A stretch of 64,000 nt of DNA from Brachionus manjavacas (GCA_019054805.1 JAHQIY010000012.1:3224001-3288000), one strand, 5' to 3'; shown: positions 1 to 10,990, counted from the first letter of the stretch. Notes: generated by a model not told the origin, from the letters alone. Translations and numbers: made by a program.

Positions 1-1786
1 TTTTTAAAAAAAACAATCAATTGAACAAAAAAAAAATTTCTTTCGATTTTTCAAATAAATATTTTTACTAAAATTATGTTTACTTATGGTTAAAATTATT
101 TTAAACTTTTACTAAATTTTCAAGATCAGAAATTAATTTTTCAATTTTTTTATGGAGATTTAATCAAATTATATTTTTAATTGTTTAAAATCACTAGCAA
201 AACTTGCATGCAGTTTAAGAATTAAAATAAGTAGTAAAAACTAGCAGAATGGTTTATCAAAGCTGAATATTTCTTTTCCAAACGTTATTTAACTTCTTTT
301 GTTGAAAAATTTTATTTGTTATAAAATACAAATAAACAGCATAACTAAATAGAATTATGACCAAGATTTTTGAAATTTGAAAAATCGAAAAATGTTTTTT
401 TTTAAAAAAAACTAATTTTTAGCGCTGCACTTAAAATTGGAAATTAATTTTTTAAATAAAAAAATTATTGTGTTTTTCTATTTTTTAACGCCGCATCTAA
501 ACTTAAAATTTAATTTTAAGATTTTTTTAAAATTTAACTTATGTGCGGTATTTAATTTTAAAATTTAAGCATTAATACTGCGTCTATTTTTGATTTTTGG
601 GTTTACTATAATCACCTGGGACGGCAAAAATATCATTTGTCCTTGATTCTGACTGATGGATTCTCGATGCCATCTATTTGACTCAGTTTAATAAAAAATA
701 ATCAAAATGAAAATCATAGAAATCAAAAAAATTTTAATTTTGAGTGTAAATTTGATTATCAAAAAATCTAGATAATTTATAATTTTTTTATAAAGTATGC
801 TCATTGAAAATAATTGGTAATGAACAATTAATAGGCGAAACAGAATTAGCGATCTTCCGTTAAATATAATTTACCTAAAATAATTACTCAACAAAAATGG
901 AAAAACAGAAAATTTGTAAACAGGAGAAAAAATTGACTTTAAGATCTCAGAACTTCGAGTCATCAAGATTAAGACAATTTAATTAGACAATTCTAGTCAT
1001 GATATTCATCGTGACTTAAAGTGTATTGAATTGAATTCAAGATAGATATGTCAAAATTTTCAACTTTCAAATAAAAGTTCAAAAGAGATAAAAACAATTA
1101 TCATTTAAATACTTTATTTTTTTTTTTTTCAGATTTAATTTAGTTATACTCGAAAATCAATAATTTGTCGTTCATTAAATTACTCTAAAAAGGTAATATT
1201 TAATATTACACAAAAAAAATAAAAACGATTTAGAAAATATTTTTGAATAATTTTTTTCGTAAAAATTTAATTGGATTTTTTATTTTTTGTTTTAATCTGA
1301 AGGAAAATATTCTCGATAAAAGCATTAAATATATAATTAATTGAAACTTTCATTTAGAAATTAATTTGTATATCGAAAAAATATTAAAAATATATAAATA
1401 ATCCCAAAATAATTGGACAAATAATTGATCTGAAATTAAAAACTAAAACAAATTTTTGCTCTTGTTTTCCTTTTCTCTTCTTTCCGTTTCATTAAATAGA
1501 AAAGAGAAATTTTTTTAAAAAGACTGTTAATTTCTAAATAAATTTCGCTTTGTCTCTTAAATGTTTCCTTTAAAATTTTTTATTTTTTTATTAAAATATT
1601 TATTATTAGTTTAAAGAGGACTCCGTTCATTTTAGAATGGTCTTAACTTCCCTTCAAGCCCAAGAAATATAAAATTTACAGAAAATTTGCAACAGCTAAC
1701 TTTATGTTCTCAATATTTTGCATTTATTCATTTACTTTTTAAATTGACAATAATATTTTGTAGTTTTCAAATAAATAATAAAAAAA
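1..1786. other. AT-rich intergenic DNA, no gene seen
   Basis: No open frame here has recognisable protein similarity and no tRNA- or rRNA-like stretch is visible. The sequence is dominated by A and T runs. It is the 5' flank of the PHYH-like gene, and TTTTGTAG at about 1758-1765 could be a splice acceptor just before its start, but nothing confirms an upstream exon. Confidence 0.6.
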
Positions 1787-2728
1787 ATGAAATTTATTCT
1801 AAATATTTTGAGACCCACCCTGACGCCAAAAGTCACTCTACGGTCCAGTTCAGTTTTGACTAAGCAACAACTGGAAGATTATGACCAAAAAGGCTTTATA
1901 GTAATTAAAAATCTAATTTCTAATGATTATTTGGAAAAGTTCCGGATGAGATTTCAGAAAATATGCGCTGAAAAAATTCGCTCCCCCGGCATGACTGTGA
2001 TGAAAGATGTTTCTATAGCAAAGTCTGAATTTGTTCAAGGTGAAAAAGCCATTACCAAAGTGCAAGACTTTTGCTACGATGACGAACTATTCGAATACTG
2101 TTGTCTACCTGAAATAGTCAAGTATGTTCAGAGCATTATCGGGCCGAATTTAATGGCCATGCATACAATGCTGATCAACAAACCACCGGACACTGGTCTA
2201 TTAACATCAAGACATCCATTGCATCAAGATTTGTATTATTTTCCGTTTCGGCCAGCTGATAAAATAGTTGCCTCATGGACTGCGATGGAGAACATAAACA
2301 AACAAAATGGTTGTTTGGTGGTGATACCTGGGAGTCACAAAACTGGAGAGTTGCTGGAGCACGGATACCCTGAATGGGAAGGGGGGGTAAACAAAATGTA
2401 CTACGGTATTCAAAATATGGATGTGAATAAGGCCGATTTGGTTCATTTGATTATGGATAAAGGTGATACGGTTTTATTTCATCCTCTTTTGATTCATGGC
2501 AGTGGGGCAAACAGAACTGATGGTTTCAGGAAAGCGATTTCTTGTCATTATGCAGCAAGTGAGTGTGAATATATTGATGTGACTGGAACTGTTCAAGAAG
2601 CTTTTAAGAACGAGGTTGAAAAATTGGCAAACAAAAAATTCGGTCTACCATCAGATCAAAAAATAAACATAAATGACATTTGGAGATTTAAATCAAGACT
2701 TGTAAGCGGAAAAAAAATAAATCTTTAA
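1787..2728 (+). CDS. PHYH: Phytanoyl-CoA dioxygenase (PHYH-like), single exon
   Basis: A 313-residue Fe(II)/2-oxoglutarate-dependent oxygenase. The family 2-hydroxylates phytanoyl-CoA in peroxisomal alpha-oxidation of branched fatty acids. The iron triad is visible as H146-Q-D148 in [14 protein letters not shown] and H237 in LLIHGSG. R248 sits 11 residues after H237, the same spacing as H264/R275 in human PHYH, and would bind 2-oxoglutarate. An N-terminal block resembling the family's GFxVIKNL start lies at residues 36-43. The ATG follows an A-rich leader. At 313 residues it is shorter than human PHYH (338), mostly at the N terminus. No clear PTS2 is seen and the C-terminal INL is not a standard PTS1, so peroxisomal targeting is unproven. 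An AATAAA lies at 2737-2742, right after the stop. No intron is needed, so an old retrocopy origin cannot be excluded, but the frame is fully intact. Confidence 0.9.
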   Translation: MKFILNILRPTLTPKVTLRSSSVLTKQQLEDYDQKGFIVIKNLISNDYLEKFRMRFQKICAEKIRSPGMTVMKDVSIAKSEFVQGEKAITKVQDFCYDDELFEYCCLPEIVKYVQSIIGPNLMAMHTMLINKPPDTGLLTSRHPLHQDLYYFPFRPADKIVASWTAMENINKQNGCLVVIPGSHKTGELLEHGYPEWEGGVNKMYYGIQNMDVNKADLVHLIMDKGDTVLFHPLLIHGSGANRTDGFRKAISCHYAASECEYIDVTGTVQEAFKNEVEKLANKKFGLPSDQKININDIWRFKSRLVSGKKINL

Positions 2729-2940
2729 AATTTTTTAATAAAAATTATTTATTTGTTTTTCTAAATATTTATTTGTTTAGCTGATGCGAGCTAAAGCTGA
2801 TTTTTTTTAATTCGATAAATGTATTATCTTAAATTGGAATAGTAATTTATTCAAGCTGTTAAAGAAACAAAATATGTAATTACAATTCAATTAAATCTGA
2901 AAATTTAAAAGTTTAATTAACAAATAAAAATAAAAAATAT

Positions 2941-2965
2941 TGAAGGAGCATTTACTGGGTACAGA
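2941..2965 (+). repeat. Degenerate LINE 3'-tail motif
   Basis: TGAAGGAGCATTTACTGGGT followed by ACAGA is a diverged copy of the tail motif seen best at 6250-6276. It is followed by TATAGACT-type words and then by LINE coding remains from about 3040. Confidence 0.5.
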
Positions 2966-3039
2966 TAAACGGGATTAGAACGTTATATAGACACTTTTTT
3001 TATATAGAATATAGTCAATTATTATTGCCAAGGAAGATC

Positions 3040-3272
3040 TCGTTTAAATCTAATAAGTCTTGATGCCGGTAAAGCATTTGATAAACTTTGGCGTGCTGGG
3101 CTTTTCTACAAACTAATCGGAAAAATGAATAATTATTTGTGGAGAATGTTATACAGATATTATGAAATTTCTAAAGTGATAATAAAAGTTGGTGAAGAAA
3201 AAAGTAGTAAATTTACAAAAACAAAACCCTTGAAAAAAGCACTAAAATTGGAGTCAATTAGACATTTTCTGA
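3040..3272 (+). mobile_element. Older LINE relic, left half (reverse transcriptase fragment)
   Basis: Reads LDAGKAFDKLWRAGLFYKL, the motif A region of a non-LTR reverse transcriptase, then a segment ending SKFTKTKPLKKALKLESIR from the C-terminal region. Much of the RT between the two is missing, so the copy is internally deleted. The C-terminal segment breaks off at 3272 and resumes at 5160, as shown by the uninterrupted homologous segment on the minus strand around 7680-7770. This is therefore the left half of an element split by the LINE at 3273-5159. Confidence 0.75.
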
Positions 3273-5159
3273 GTCGGGTAGCGATTGTACGGACTTTGAT
3301 ACAAATTGCTACAACTTTGTAGAGGAATTTGTGTCAAAGTTGGATTACAGTGACGACCAATTTTCAAAAGTGTCATTCTTAGAGCTAGTGAACATTATTG
3401 ACAAATTAAAAGTTGACTCTTCGCCTGGTGAAGATGGCATTCACAACAGATTTCTCAAAAAGCTTTCACTCAAGGCAATTAGTCTCCTCCTTGATTTGAT
3501 AAATCTCTCTTTAAGTGTCGGAATACCTGAGTCCTGGAAAATTGCAGTGATTACGATGATTCCAAAGAAGGATGGTTACTCTACTGATCCTGTTGATTAA
3601 AGAGGAATCAGTCTTCTTAGTTGTCTTGGTAAACTAGCTGAAAGAGTTTTTAGAAATCGTTTACATTACTTTTTAGAAAGTAAAAAACTCATTATTGACG
3701 AGCAGTCTGGATTTAGAAATAATAGAGGCTCTGCTGATAATCTTTTATTCATGACCCAAAAGATACAAGAACGACTAAATAAACATAATGGCAGCAAGGT
3801 ATGTTGTATCTTTTTTGATATTTCAAAAGCCTTTGATAAAGTCTGGCACGCTGGACTAATCTATAAACTAGTCTACCTGGGTGTACCTATTTATCTAGTC
3901 AGGTTCGTTAAGAACTTTTTATCGGGCAGATTTTTTAAAGTCAAGATTAATAATAAGTTTAGTAGGATGTATCCCATTACTTGTTCTGTTCCTCAAGGAT
4001 CAGTTTTAGGTCCATTGCTTTTTTTAGTGTACATAGGTGATATTCATCTCTCAAACTCAAAGCACTCTAGTTACTCAGCACTTTTTGCTGATGACCTGGG
4101 GGCGATATTTTACTTTAGAAAGACAGGAAAAGTCATTAAAGTAATTAATAAGTACCTAAGTGGGCTTAAGAATTGGCTGTCTGCTTGGCGTCTGAAAATG
4201 AATGCCTCAAAATGTTGCTATACTATTTTTTCAGGAGGTGGTCGAGGTAGACTGAAAATGGATTTAAAATTGTCTGGAGACCTGATACCTTATAATCCTA
4301 ATTCTCTTTTTTTAGGAGTGACTTTCGATGAGTACTTATGTTTTAATAAGCAATTTCAAAACTTGAGAGTAAGAGCCCTAAAAAGGCTCAACATAATAAA
4401 AATTTTTGCTCACAGCTCTTGGCACCTAAAAAAAACTACCCTCACTAGTATCTACAGAGCCTTAATTGGTTCCATGTTTGATTACTCTTTCTTTACCGTA
4501 GCATGTATTTCTAAGACCAACTTAAAACTAAACTTGTTCAAACAGTTCAAAACAGAGCTATTAGGTGTATCTATAAGTTAAGATGGGACAGCCCAACTAG
4601 GAGTCTCTTTTCAGTTAGTAACATTTTGTTTATTAAAGAAAGATTCTTACAAATGGGTGCTAGATATATGCTAAAATGTTTCTCTTATAAAAACAGATTC
4701 ATTAAGCTACTTGTTGAGGAATATAGTGGGTCGTGGTCTGAAAACACAGCTAAAGTATCGGTTACATCTACTCCGGTAGGAGCCTTTTTCTCAATAATTC
4801 GAATTGCGTATGCGTGTACTGTCCTAATTAGTTTATATTTGATTCTTAGCTTTTTTAAGATCTGATATGAGAACAGGATTCTCTTATATAGTTATTTAGA
4901 AACTATCAATTTTTTGTCTTCTTTCTTTTTTTCTGTCTTTTCTGTCTGTCTTTCTTTTTTAAAAAATAAAAAATTTATTTTTAATGATGTAATTTAAAAA
5001 ATGTCTGTTTGTTTTTATTATTGTTTTATTTTTTTACTGGGCAGAAGGAGCTTCAATTCGAATGTGCAGTTTGCGCTCTTTTCGAATGTTAGCTCGAAGC
5101 CTTTTTAAATTAATTTTTAAATAAAAATAACTATTAAAAAAAAATTAAAAAATTTATTA
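3273..5159 (+). mobile_element. LINE reverse transcriptase relic nested in an older LINE
   Basis: Non-LTR ORF2 remains in one frame from 3331 to 4581, broken by one TAA at 3598-3600 where the family has a tyrosine (NYRGIS-like block). RT motifs are visible: IFFDISKAFDKVWHAG (motif A), SVPQGSVLGPLLF (motif B) and LFADDLG (catalytic FADD, about 4083-4103). A one-base frameshift near 4530 moves the C-terminal region to another frame that runs to 4865. A 3' untranslated part with a weak tail motif at 5041-5061 ends in an A-rich stretch. The 5' portion (endonuclease) is absent, as in a 5'-truncated insertion. The element is dead. Confidence 0.85.
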
Positions 5160-5397
5160 TAAGCATAAAATATTCTTTGTCAGACAAATTTTCAATAACC
5201 AATTATGCAAAAACGTTTTTGATTACTTTAGGAAAGTTTATAAGATATTCAATAGAGAGAATACTTCTTTTATTAAACAGTTATCAAAAGTAGAAGATCT
5301 TACTCATATAAATTGCACTGAATATGATTTAACATTCAGTGTTACTTTGATTGAATGGTGCCTTGAATATAACAACAATGGACTAACCGAAATTTAA
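5160..5397 (+). mobile_element. Older LINE relic, right half
   Basis: Continues the element interrupted at 3272: HKIFFVRQIFNNQLCK, then IFNRENTSFIKQLS and IEWCLEYNNNGL. The same sequence without interruption lies on the minus strand at 7458-7770. This supports insertion of the 3273-5159 LINE into this copy. Confidence 0.7.
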
Positions 5398-6249
5398 TGG
5401 CTAAAATTCCAAAAAAAAAAAAAAAATAAATATAGAATATAGACTGAAAACATAAAGACAAAAATAATATAGACTCATTAATTATATAGAAAAAAGCTTT
5501 TAGACGCAGAAAATTATTATGTAGAATTATTCTTTGTTGACTATTTATTCCATATAGACTTGATTTTTTAGTAATAAACAACATACTCGTATAGATGTAC
5601 AAACTCTCTACATAATTAACACTTATTTTTTGTTATTACATTTATTCAATCGAATTCTATTCAAAAAGTGTTTGAATAATAAAAATCCAACTCCATTGTG
5701 TAATTGCTACCTAGTAATTTCTTCTTTTTTTCCTGACTTATAATATATTAAAGCATGTCTTACTTAATATCCAATTGAAGAGAAAAAAAAAAAGGCTTTT
5801 TTACCTAAAAAAAAAATTGAAAATCTCCACCGCTGTTGGACTGCTCATGCTAACTCCTAGTTCGGTTTAAGTCGGTTTGATTCGGTTTGGATCGGTTTGG
5901 TTCAAAAAAAAAAACCCAATGAATAATAATTATCAAAATTAAAAAATTAACATTTCAAAATAATGATAAATTATTATACAAACACCATAGCTAATTTCTT
6001 GTCTTCGTCCATGGAATTTAATTTGTTTTTTACTTTACTCACTACATATCAAAAAAAAAATTAAAGCTGTAACACATGTAGCAATCTATTCCAATTCATG
6101 TCTTCTAAACTTTCATTTATTTAGCTTATTTTACTCTTTTTTTATTTTTTTTATTTATCTCATTTTATTAACTTTAATTATATTCTATTTTTATTTTATT
6201 TTATTTAACTTTATTTCTATTTTTTTAATTTTCTTTTGTTTCTATTTAA
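5398..6249. other. Non-coding spacer with TCGGTTTG and TATAGACT words
   Basis: No gene is seen. Around 5866-5905 the word TCGGTTT recurs four to five times in near tandem. TATAGACT-like words recur at about 5430-5600 and again at 6965-7070. The stretch ends in an A/T-rich run before the LINE tail motif at 6250. Confidence 0.5.
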
Positions 6250-6276
6250 TCTGAAGGAGCTTTAGCTCGGTACAGA
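6250..6276 (+). repeat. LINE 3'-tail hairpin motif
   Basis: CTGAAGGAGCTTTAGCTCGG followed by TACAGA. GAGCT-TT-AGCTC is a small perfect hairpin, and an A-rich AAATAAATAAA tail follows. It matches copies at 10746, 49099, 23905 (-) and 61286 (-). At the two minus copies the motif directly follows LINE C-terminal coding remains, so it marks a LINE 3' end. Confidence 0.65.
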
Positions 6277-6304
6277 TATACAAATAAATAAAAATTACCT
6301 TTTT

Positions 6305-6806
6305 TGCCTTTTGTTCCAATGTATGTTATATTTGAAGCATATGAAACGATTAAGGAAACTTGTTCTGAAAAATTTAGGGTTGATTTTTTAGAGTCTTATT
6401 TTGAAGTCTTATTATATGTTTAAGTTAAATTCTGACAACAAAAAAATTTCTTCAACTTATAAGCCTGAAATATGGAACGTTTTTGATAGAGTTTTGGATG
6501 AAATTCCTAGAACGAATAATAATTTAGTAGCATAGCCTAAATCTTTTGCTCTTTCTATAAGAAGTCACCCTACTGTGAATAAGATAATTTTACATTTAAA
6601 GAAAGAAAACCATACAACTGAAATCCATTTAAGTCAGTTTCAAAGAGGCGAACAGTATACTAGAATGGCGAAAGAACTACTTAAAGATAATTTGTTGAAA
6701 TATGAGTGTAAGTTGTATGAGGAAACTGGTGGCAAAAGTGAGGATAAGGCTATAATCAGGGAAGAATTAAGAGAGTTTCTTCATAATTCTTCATTAGTGA
6801 AATTTT
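6305..6806 (+). pseudogene. MULE transposase core fragment
   Basis: Reads PEIWNVFDRVLDEIPRTNN, followed after one stop by SFALSIRSHPTVNKIILHL and a C-terminal helix region running to a stop at 6806. PRTNN followed by a helix rich in H and P, then K-KEN, is the typical C-terminal end of the Mutator-like (MULE) DDE domain. The TAG at about 6534 falls where the family has EGWH. Upstream, 6305-6420 gives FEAYETIKET and LESYFE in another frame, again MULE-like. Frameshifts and stops show a dead copy, and no SWIM finger follows. Confidence 0.7.
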
Positions 6807-7457
6807 GACTAAAAGAAAGGACGATTAATTTATTGACTTTTGTACAAATATTTTTTGGTAATTTAATTTTGTAAATTTTGTAATTTTATTTTGTAATTTT
6901 TGTAATATTATTTAATAAAGCTAAAACATATGACATAAAACTTAAAAAAATTGTAAATTTTTTTCAATATAGAAAATACAGTCTATATGCACAGTCTATA
7001 TTATAGTCTACCTTCTACATTAATTATGTCTATATATACAGACTATATTATCAAGTCTATATAACGTCATAGTGCCAGATAAACAAATAAATAATTTTGA
7101 AAGCTAACAAAAGACGGATTTATAAAATTTATAAAAAAATATTAGAGATAAAAAAAAAGTAAAAATTTCGAAAAATATCACAATAGAATTATATGGCACA
7201 ACATTGGATTCCTTGTTAGAATCCTCAAAATCACTTAAAAAATTCATTATAAACAATTGAGAAAATAGGAACAAAAGATTAGTGTTGAATGAAAAAAAAG
7301 TCTTACTCGAATTTATTTATTTATTATTTATTTAATTAAAGTTTAAGTCCCATGGACAAATTGAAATAATAAAAAAAAAAAAAAAATGGACAGTTAAATA
7401 TCCATTTTACAATTAAGTAAAAAATTCAGTTTGTTATATACAAAAAAATGATTAAGA
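6807..7457. other. Non-coding A/T-rich stretch
   Basis: No gene is seen. It contains GTCTATAT words at 6970-7070 and a long A run at 7370-7386. Confidence 0.5.
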
Positions 7458-7945
7458 TTATTCAATATACAATATTCTATTAAATAAAAAAAGTTTTTTT
7501 ATCGAGTCAGTTAGTCCAGAGTTGCTACATTCGAGGCACCATTCAATACAACTTAAATTAGTCAGATCTTCTACATTTGATAACTGATTAATAAAAGAAG
7601 TATTCTCTCTATTAAATATCCTAAACAATTTCCTAAAAAACTCAAAAATGTTTTTGCATAATTGGTTATTGAAAATTTGTTTGACAAAGAATATTTTATG
7701 CTTTTCATAAAATTGTCTAATTGACTCCAATTTTAGTGCTTTTTTCAAGGGTTTTGTTTTTGTAAATTTAATTGAGTCCAATATATCGTTTTATTAAAAT
7801 ATTTTGCCGTATATCAAATTCCTTTAAACTCTTTTCATTAATGAACATATTATCCAAATGATATCTAAAGATAGATTGAGAGAACTGCTTGTATAAGAAA
7901 GCTATAGTTTCTGGCTTCATTAGCTTTGGTTTGCATCCAACACTT
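7458..7945 (-). mobile_element. LINE C-terminal relic (same family as 3040-3272/5160-5397)
   Basis: On the minus strand, KPETIAFLYKQFSQSIF (about 7930) is followed by NILIKRYIGL and then, in another frame, KFTKTKPLKKALKLESIRQF, HKIFFVKQIFNNQLCKN and IEWCLECSNSGL, ending at 7458. This is the C-terminal region of a non-LTR ORF2 after the RT. A frameshift lies near 7795. It is the uninterrupted version of the element split at 3272/5160. Confidence 0.7.
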
Positions 7946-8109
7946 TTTAGAGAGTAAAAGCTTTTTTCATCCTATTTTCCACAAAATTTATAAATGAGCT
8001 GTTCACGTACCAAAACAGAGGCTTAAATGACTTAGTTAAGTTTATTGTTCATAAAATGAGAATTTTTCATTAGAAAGTAACTTGGATCTTTTACTTAAGC
8101 CTGCAATTT

Positions 8110-9347
8110 CTTAATTAAAATTGAAACTGACAAGGGGAATATTTTTGGGAAGATTCTAGAAGAGACTTTTACCCCAAATAAATGTGACTCTCAAAGGTTT
8201 AAAACCGAGGCTGACAACACTGTTTATGAATTCACTAGCCAAAAAGAATCAAATTCGAATTCTGAACCAATTAGTATTAATGAGGTACAAGAAGCTATAA
8301 AAAAATCAAGGACTTCTCAGCCCAAGCTCCAGATAGAATTTTTAATTTGTTTCTAAAAATATTCCGAACAAAACTTTAAATGACATCCTAACGCTTTTTA
8401 ACCTGAGTCTTACTAAAGGAGAAGTCCCAAGAGCTTGGAAAACTGCTCACATCACAATGATTCCAAAAAAAGCAGGGCTTGACAGTAACCCCTCTAATTA
8501 TCGCACCATAAGTATTACAAGTTGTTTAGGTAAAGTCTTGGAACGTATAGTTTTCAATAGGTTATATAAGTTTGTTGAAAGCAAGGGCATTATCTGCAAA
8601 GAACAATCAGGGTTCCGCACACACAGGAGAACAGCAGATAACCTAATGTTTCTTACGCAAAAAGCTATGGATTCCTTTAATAGAAAAAAAAACATATGTA
8701 GCATCTTCCTAGATATATTCAAAGCATTTGACCGAGTTTGGCACAAGGGGTTAATATTTAAACTTATTAAGCTAAACGTACCAAAATATATCATATCTTG
8801 GGTCATATCATTCTTAAGCTCAAGATTATTCAATATAAATGTTAATAATGCACTTAAGGGTTCTTTCAAAATCAGTGCAAGGGTTCCTCAGGGATCTGTA
8901 CTTAGCCCTTTGCTGTTCAACATATTTATTAATGACATTCCAAAAAAAGACAAGACTAATACCTGCTACTCCCTTCTATTTGCAGATGACTTAGCGGCAT
9001 TTTTTATCTTTAAAAAAAAGGCTAATATCGAATCACAAATAAATAAATACTTGAGTGAATTAGAGCCATGGCTAACCAAATGGAAAATGAAAATTTCAAT
9101 CGAAAAATCCTCTTGTATAATATTTTCAAAAAGCAGCACATTACCTAAACTCAAGCTTAAATTCTTTAACAAAAATCATCACTACTCAAAATCCATTAAA
9201 TTCCTAGGCGTAACATTTGACGAAAGATTAAATTTCATTAATCAGGTTAGCGAAATTAAAGAGAAATGTCAGTCCGGGCTAAACATCATTAAAATTCTCT
9301 CTAATACAAAATGGGGTCTGAGTAAAACCTCTCTATGCTCAATTTAA
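8110..9347 (+). mobile_element. LINE reverse transcriptase relic
   Basis: Non-LTR ORF2 fragment. From about 8457 an open frame of 296 codons covers SNYRTISITSCLGKVLERIV, FLDIFKAFDRVWHKG (motif A), RVPQGSVLSPLLFNIFINDI (motif B) and LFADDLA (catalytic). Upstream, 8110-8340 encodes the pre-RT region in another frame, with at least two small frameshifts at about 8310-8365. The copy stops abruptly at about 9347, where the TGATCA-rich stretch begins. It is related to the LINE at 3273-5159. Confidence 0.85.
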
Positions 9348-9545
9348 GGGTCATGAAGACTTTGTGAACAATTGTTCACCAAAAGATGTGATCAAGGGTA
9401 TCATGACGACTATGTGATCTTGACTGATCACCAAATCACTGATCACTAAACATGTGATCATTTTTTAAAAGAAAAAATTTTAAGAAAAAATTTGTGATCA
9501 AAATTTTTATTTTGTGATCAGTCAATATGTGATCAAATAATAAAA
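9348..9545. repeat. TGATCA-rich stretch
   Basis: The words GTGATCA/TGATCAC occur about eight times in 200 bases in both orientations, with related ATCATGA words. It truncates the LINE at 9347 and lies downstream of a minus-strand zinc-finger ORF. It may be the terminal region of a small DNA transposon. Similar words occur at 16372-16477 and 41564-41577. Confidence 0.45.
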
Positions 9546-9594
9546 TACAAATAAAAGTTGAAAAAAAAAATAATAATGAAATAAATCAAAAGTT

Positions 9595-9897
9595 TTATTT
9601 ATTGTGCATTTTGGCTATATGTAATTTTACACCTCGTTCATTTTTCATCAATTCGCCACAGATATTACACGGATCCGGTTTTGAGTGTTTACTTAAGGCC
9701 TTTTTTACAATCATCTCGGTTTCGTTTGAAATCGATGACCCAGCCATGACTTGTTCCTTGTAAATGTCTACTTTGTCTCTTACAGAACTAATACATATTT
9801 TTTCATATCGTTGGTCAAATCTGTATCCAATTCCTCATCACTCAATGTTGCGTCAACTCTTGTATCACAAGACTTGGATGTTGCTGTTTCGTCAAGA
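9595..9897 (-). pseudogene. C2H2 zinc-finger protein fragment
   Basis: The minus strand encodes a C-terminal C2H2 finger, CNICGELMKNERGVKLH followed by IAKMH (C-x2-C-x12-H-x4-H), and a TAA stop at 9595-9597. An ATG at 9747 would give a 50-residue protein, but the frame stays open upstream. A frameshift near 9800 joins it to SDEELDTDLTND and, above that, ETATSKSC. The same ETATSKSC occurs on the plus strand at about 10325-10348, ending the acidic ORF. One gene may have been split by an inversion. Function is unknown; it may belong to a transposon. Confidence 0.5.
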
Positions 9898-10028
9898 TCA
9901 TATTGGCTGTATTTAAGTGTTGGTCATCTAACTTAACTATTGCGAAAACCATTTCAATGGTAGAGTTAAATTTTGAACACAATTGCTGACGTGACACTAT
10001 TGCTTCGATTTTTACTAAAATCAGAAAT

Positions 10029-10418
10029 TTGTGTTCAATCGATTTAGACAAAGCAAATCTCAACTTTGGCGGTAGAAACAAAATTGTAGAAATCAATGAG
10101 TCCTTATATGAATCTGATGAGTCTGAAGAAGACGAAGACAAAAGTAATACGGATTCAATTTTTGGATCATTAGTTGGTTCTAACTCTGGTTCACAAAGCG
10201 ATTTGGGCGAGTTAAAGGATGTTGAAGAACAAGGTGAGTCGAGTGAAGGAAAAGATAATCGATTTTTGGAAGTCGAAGAAAGTGAAGAATTGAACGAAGA
10301 GGAAGAAGAAACTTTGGCTCGTACCGAAACAGCAACATCCAAGTCTTGTGAGTCGTCTAAATATGGCATTGTGAATTTTGAAGAAAAAAACAAAAACAAT
10401 AATCTTAAAATGAAATAA
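10029..10418 (+). pseudogene. Acidic low-complexity ORF, probably a gene fragment
   Basis: An open frame of 129 codons rich in Glu, Asp and Ser (ESDESEEDED, ELNEEEEET) with no ATG at its start. It ends inside the foldback palindrome, so its last 20 or so codons are repeat sequence. RTETATSKSC just before the palindrome matches the minus-strand frame at about 9870-9897. I read it as the N-terminal half of the gene whose zinc-finger end lies at 9595-9897. No known family is recognised. Confidence 0.4.
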
Positions 10419-10713
10419 CTTTTTTACTAAAAGTCTAAAAATAGTTCTGCAAAATGTATCAGCTGGTACAAACTTTGTACCACCCAAATTTAGTCTCTGC
10501 AATAACTCTGCAATTTAATTTTAATGATTTTCTAATACTTTTAGTGCTTTGCAAACTTGCAGAGTTTTTGCAGAGACTAAATTTGGATGGTACAAAGTTT
10601 GTACCAGCTGATACATTTTGCAGAACTATTTTTAGACTTTTAGTAAAAAAGTTATTTCATTTTAAGATTATTGTTTTTGTTTTTTTCTTCAAAATTCACA
10701 ATGCCTCTAAATA
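10363..10713. repeat. Foldback palindrome, about 150-bp arms
   Basis: The left arm (10363-10515) is nearly the exact reverse complement of the right arm (about 10555-10713), with about 40 bases between. Both outer ends read GGCATTGTGAATTTTGAAG going inward. The minus-strand unit from 10713 to about 10503 resembles the single-arm copy at 49722-49935, so a repeat unit and a partial inverted copy of it sit head to head. Confidence 0.85.
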
Positions 10714-10745
10714 TTTTGTAATATAATTTAAAACTTTTTAACTTT

Positions 10746-10765
10746 GCTGAAGGAGCTTTGGCTCG
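10746..10765 (+). repeat. LINE 3'-tail hairpin motif
   Basis: GCTGAAGGAGCTTTGGCTCG followed by an A run at 10780-10792. It is the same motif as at 6250 with one change in the loop. No LINE coding sequence directly precedes it. Confidence 0.5.
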
Positions 10766-10990
10766 ACCAGCTACACAATAAAAAAAAAAAAATTATTTAA
10801 GAATTTTTGCGAACTTTTCTGCGCAGTTAGGAAAGCCATGTGGGCGAGTGCCATCGTTCCCGCAAGTTTTTCTCTTATCAAGTGTACAGAGCTTTGAGAG
10901 TTGTTTGAGAGTTGAATTATTGTATTTTATTCTATCTTTATATTTTTTTTGGTGATTAAAATAAGAATATAAATCACTTGAAAAATTCAT

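Noticed and set aside
8498..8869. Minus-strand 123-codon frame
   Set aside because: Lies opposite LINE reverse transcriptase coding sequence; a shadow frame.
9842..10399. Minus-strand 185-codon Ser-rich frame
   Set aside because: Its Ser/Leu-rich part is the antisense of the acidic Glu/Asp-rich frame on the plus strand. Only its last portion (about 9842-10000) may be real coding remains.
10793..10990. Minus-strand 65-codon frame containing CGNDGTRPHGFPNCAEKFAK
   Set aside because: Composition is plausible for coding, but no family is recognised and it begins right at a retroelement A tail. Not enough to call a gene.
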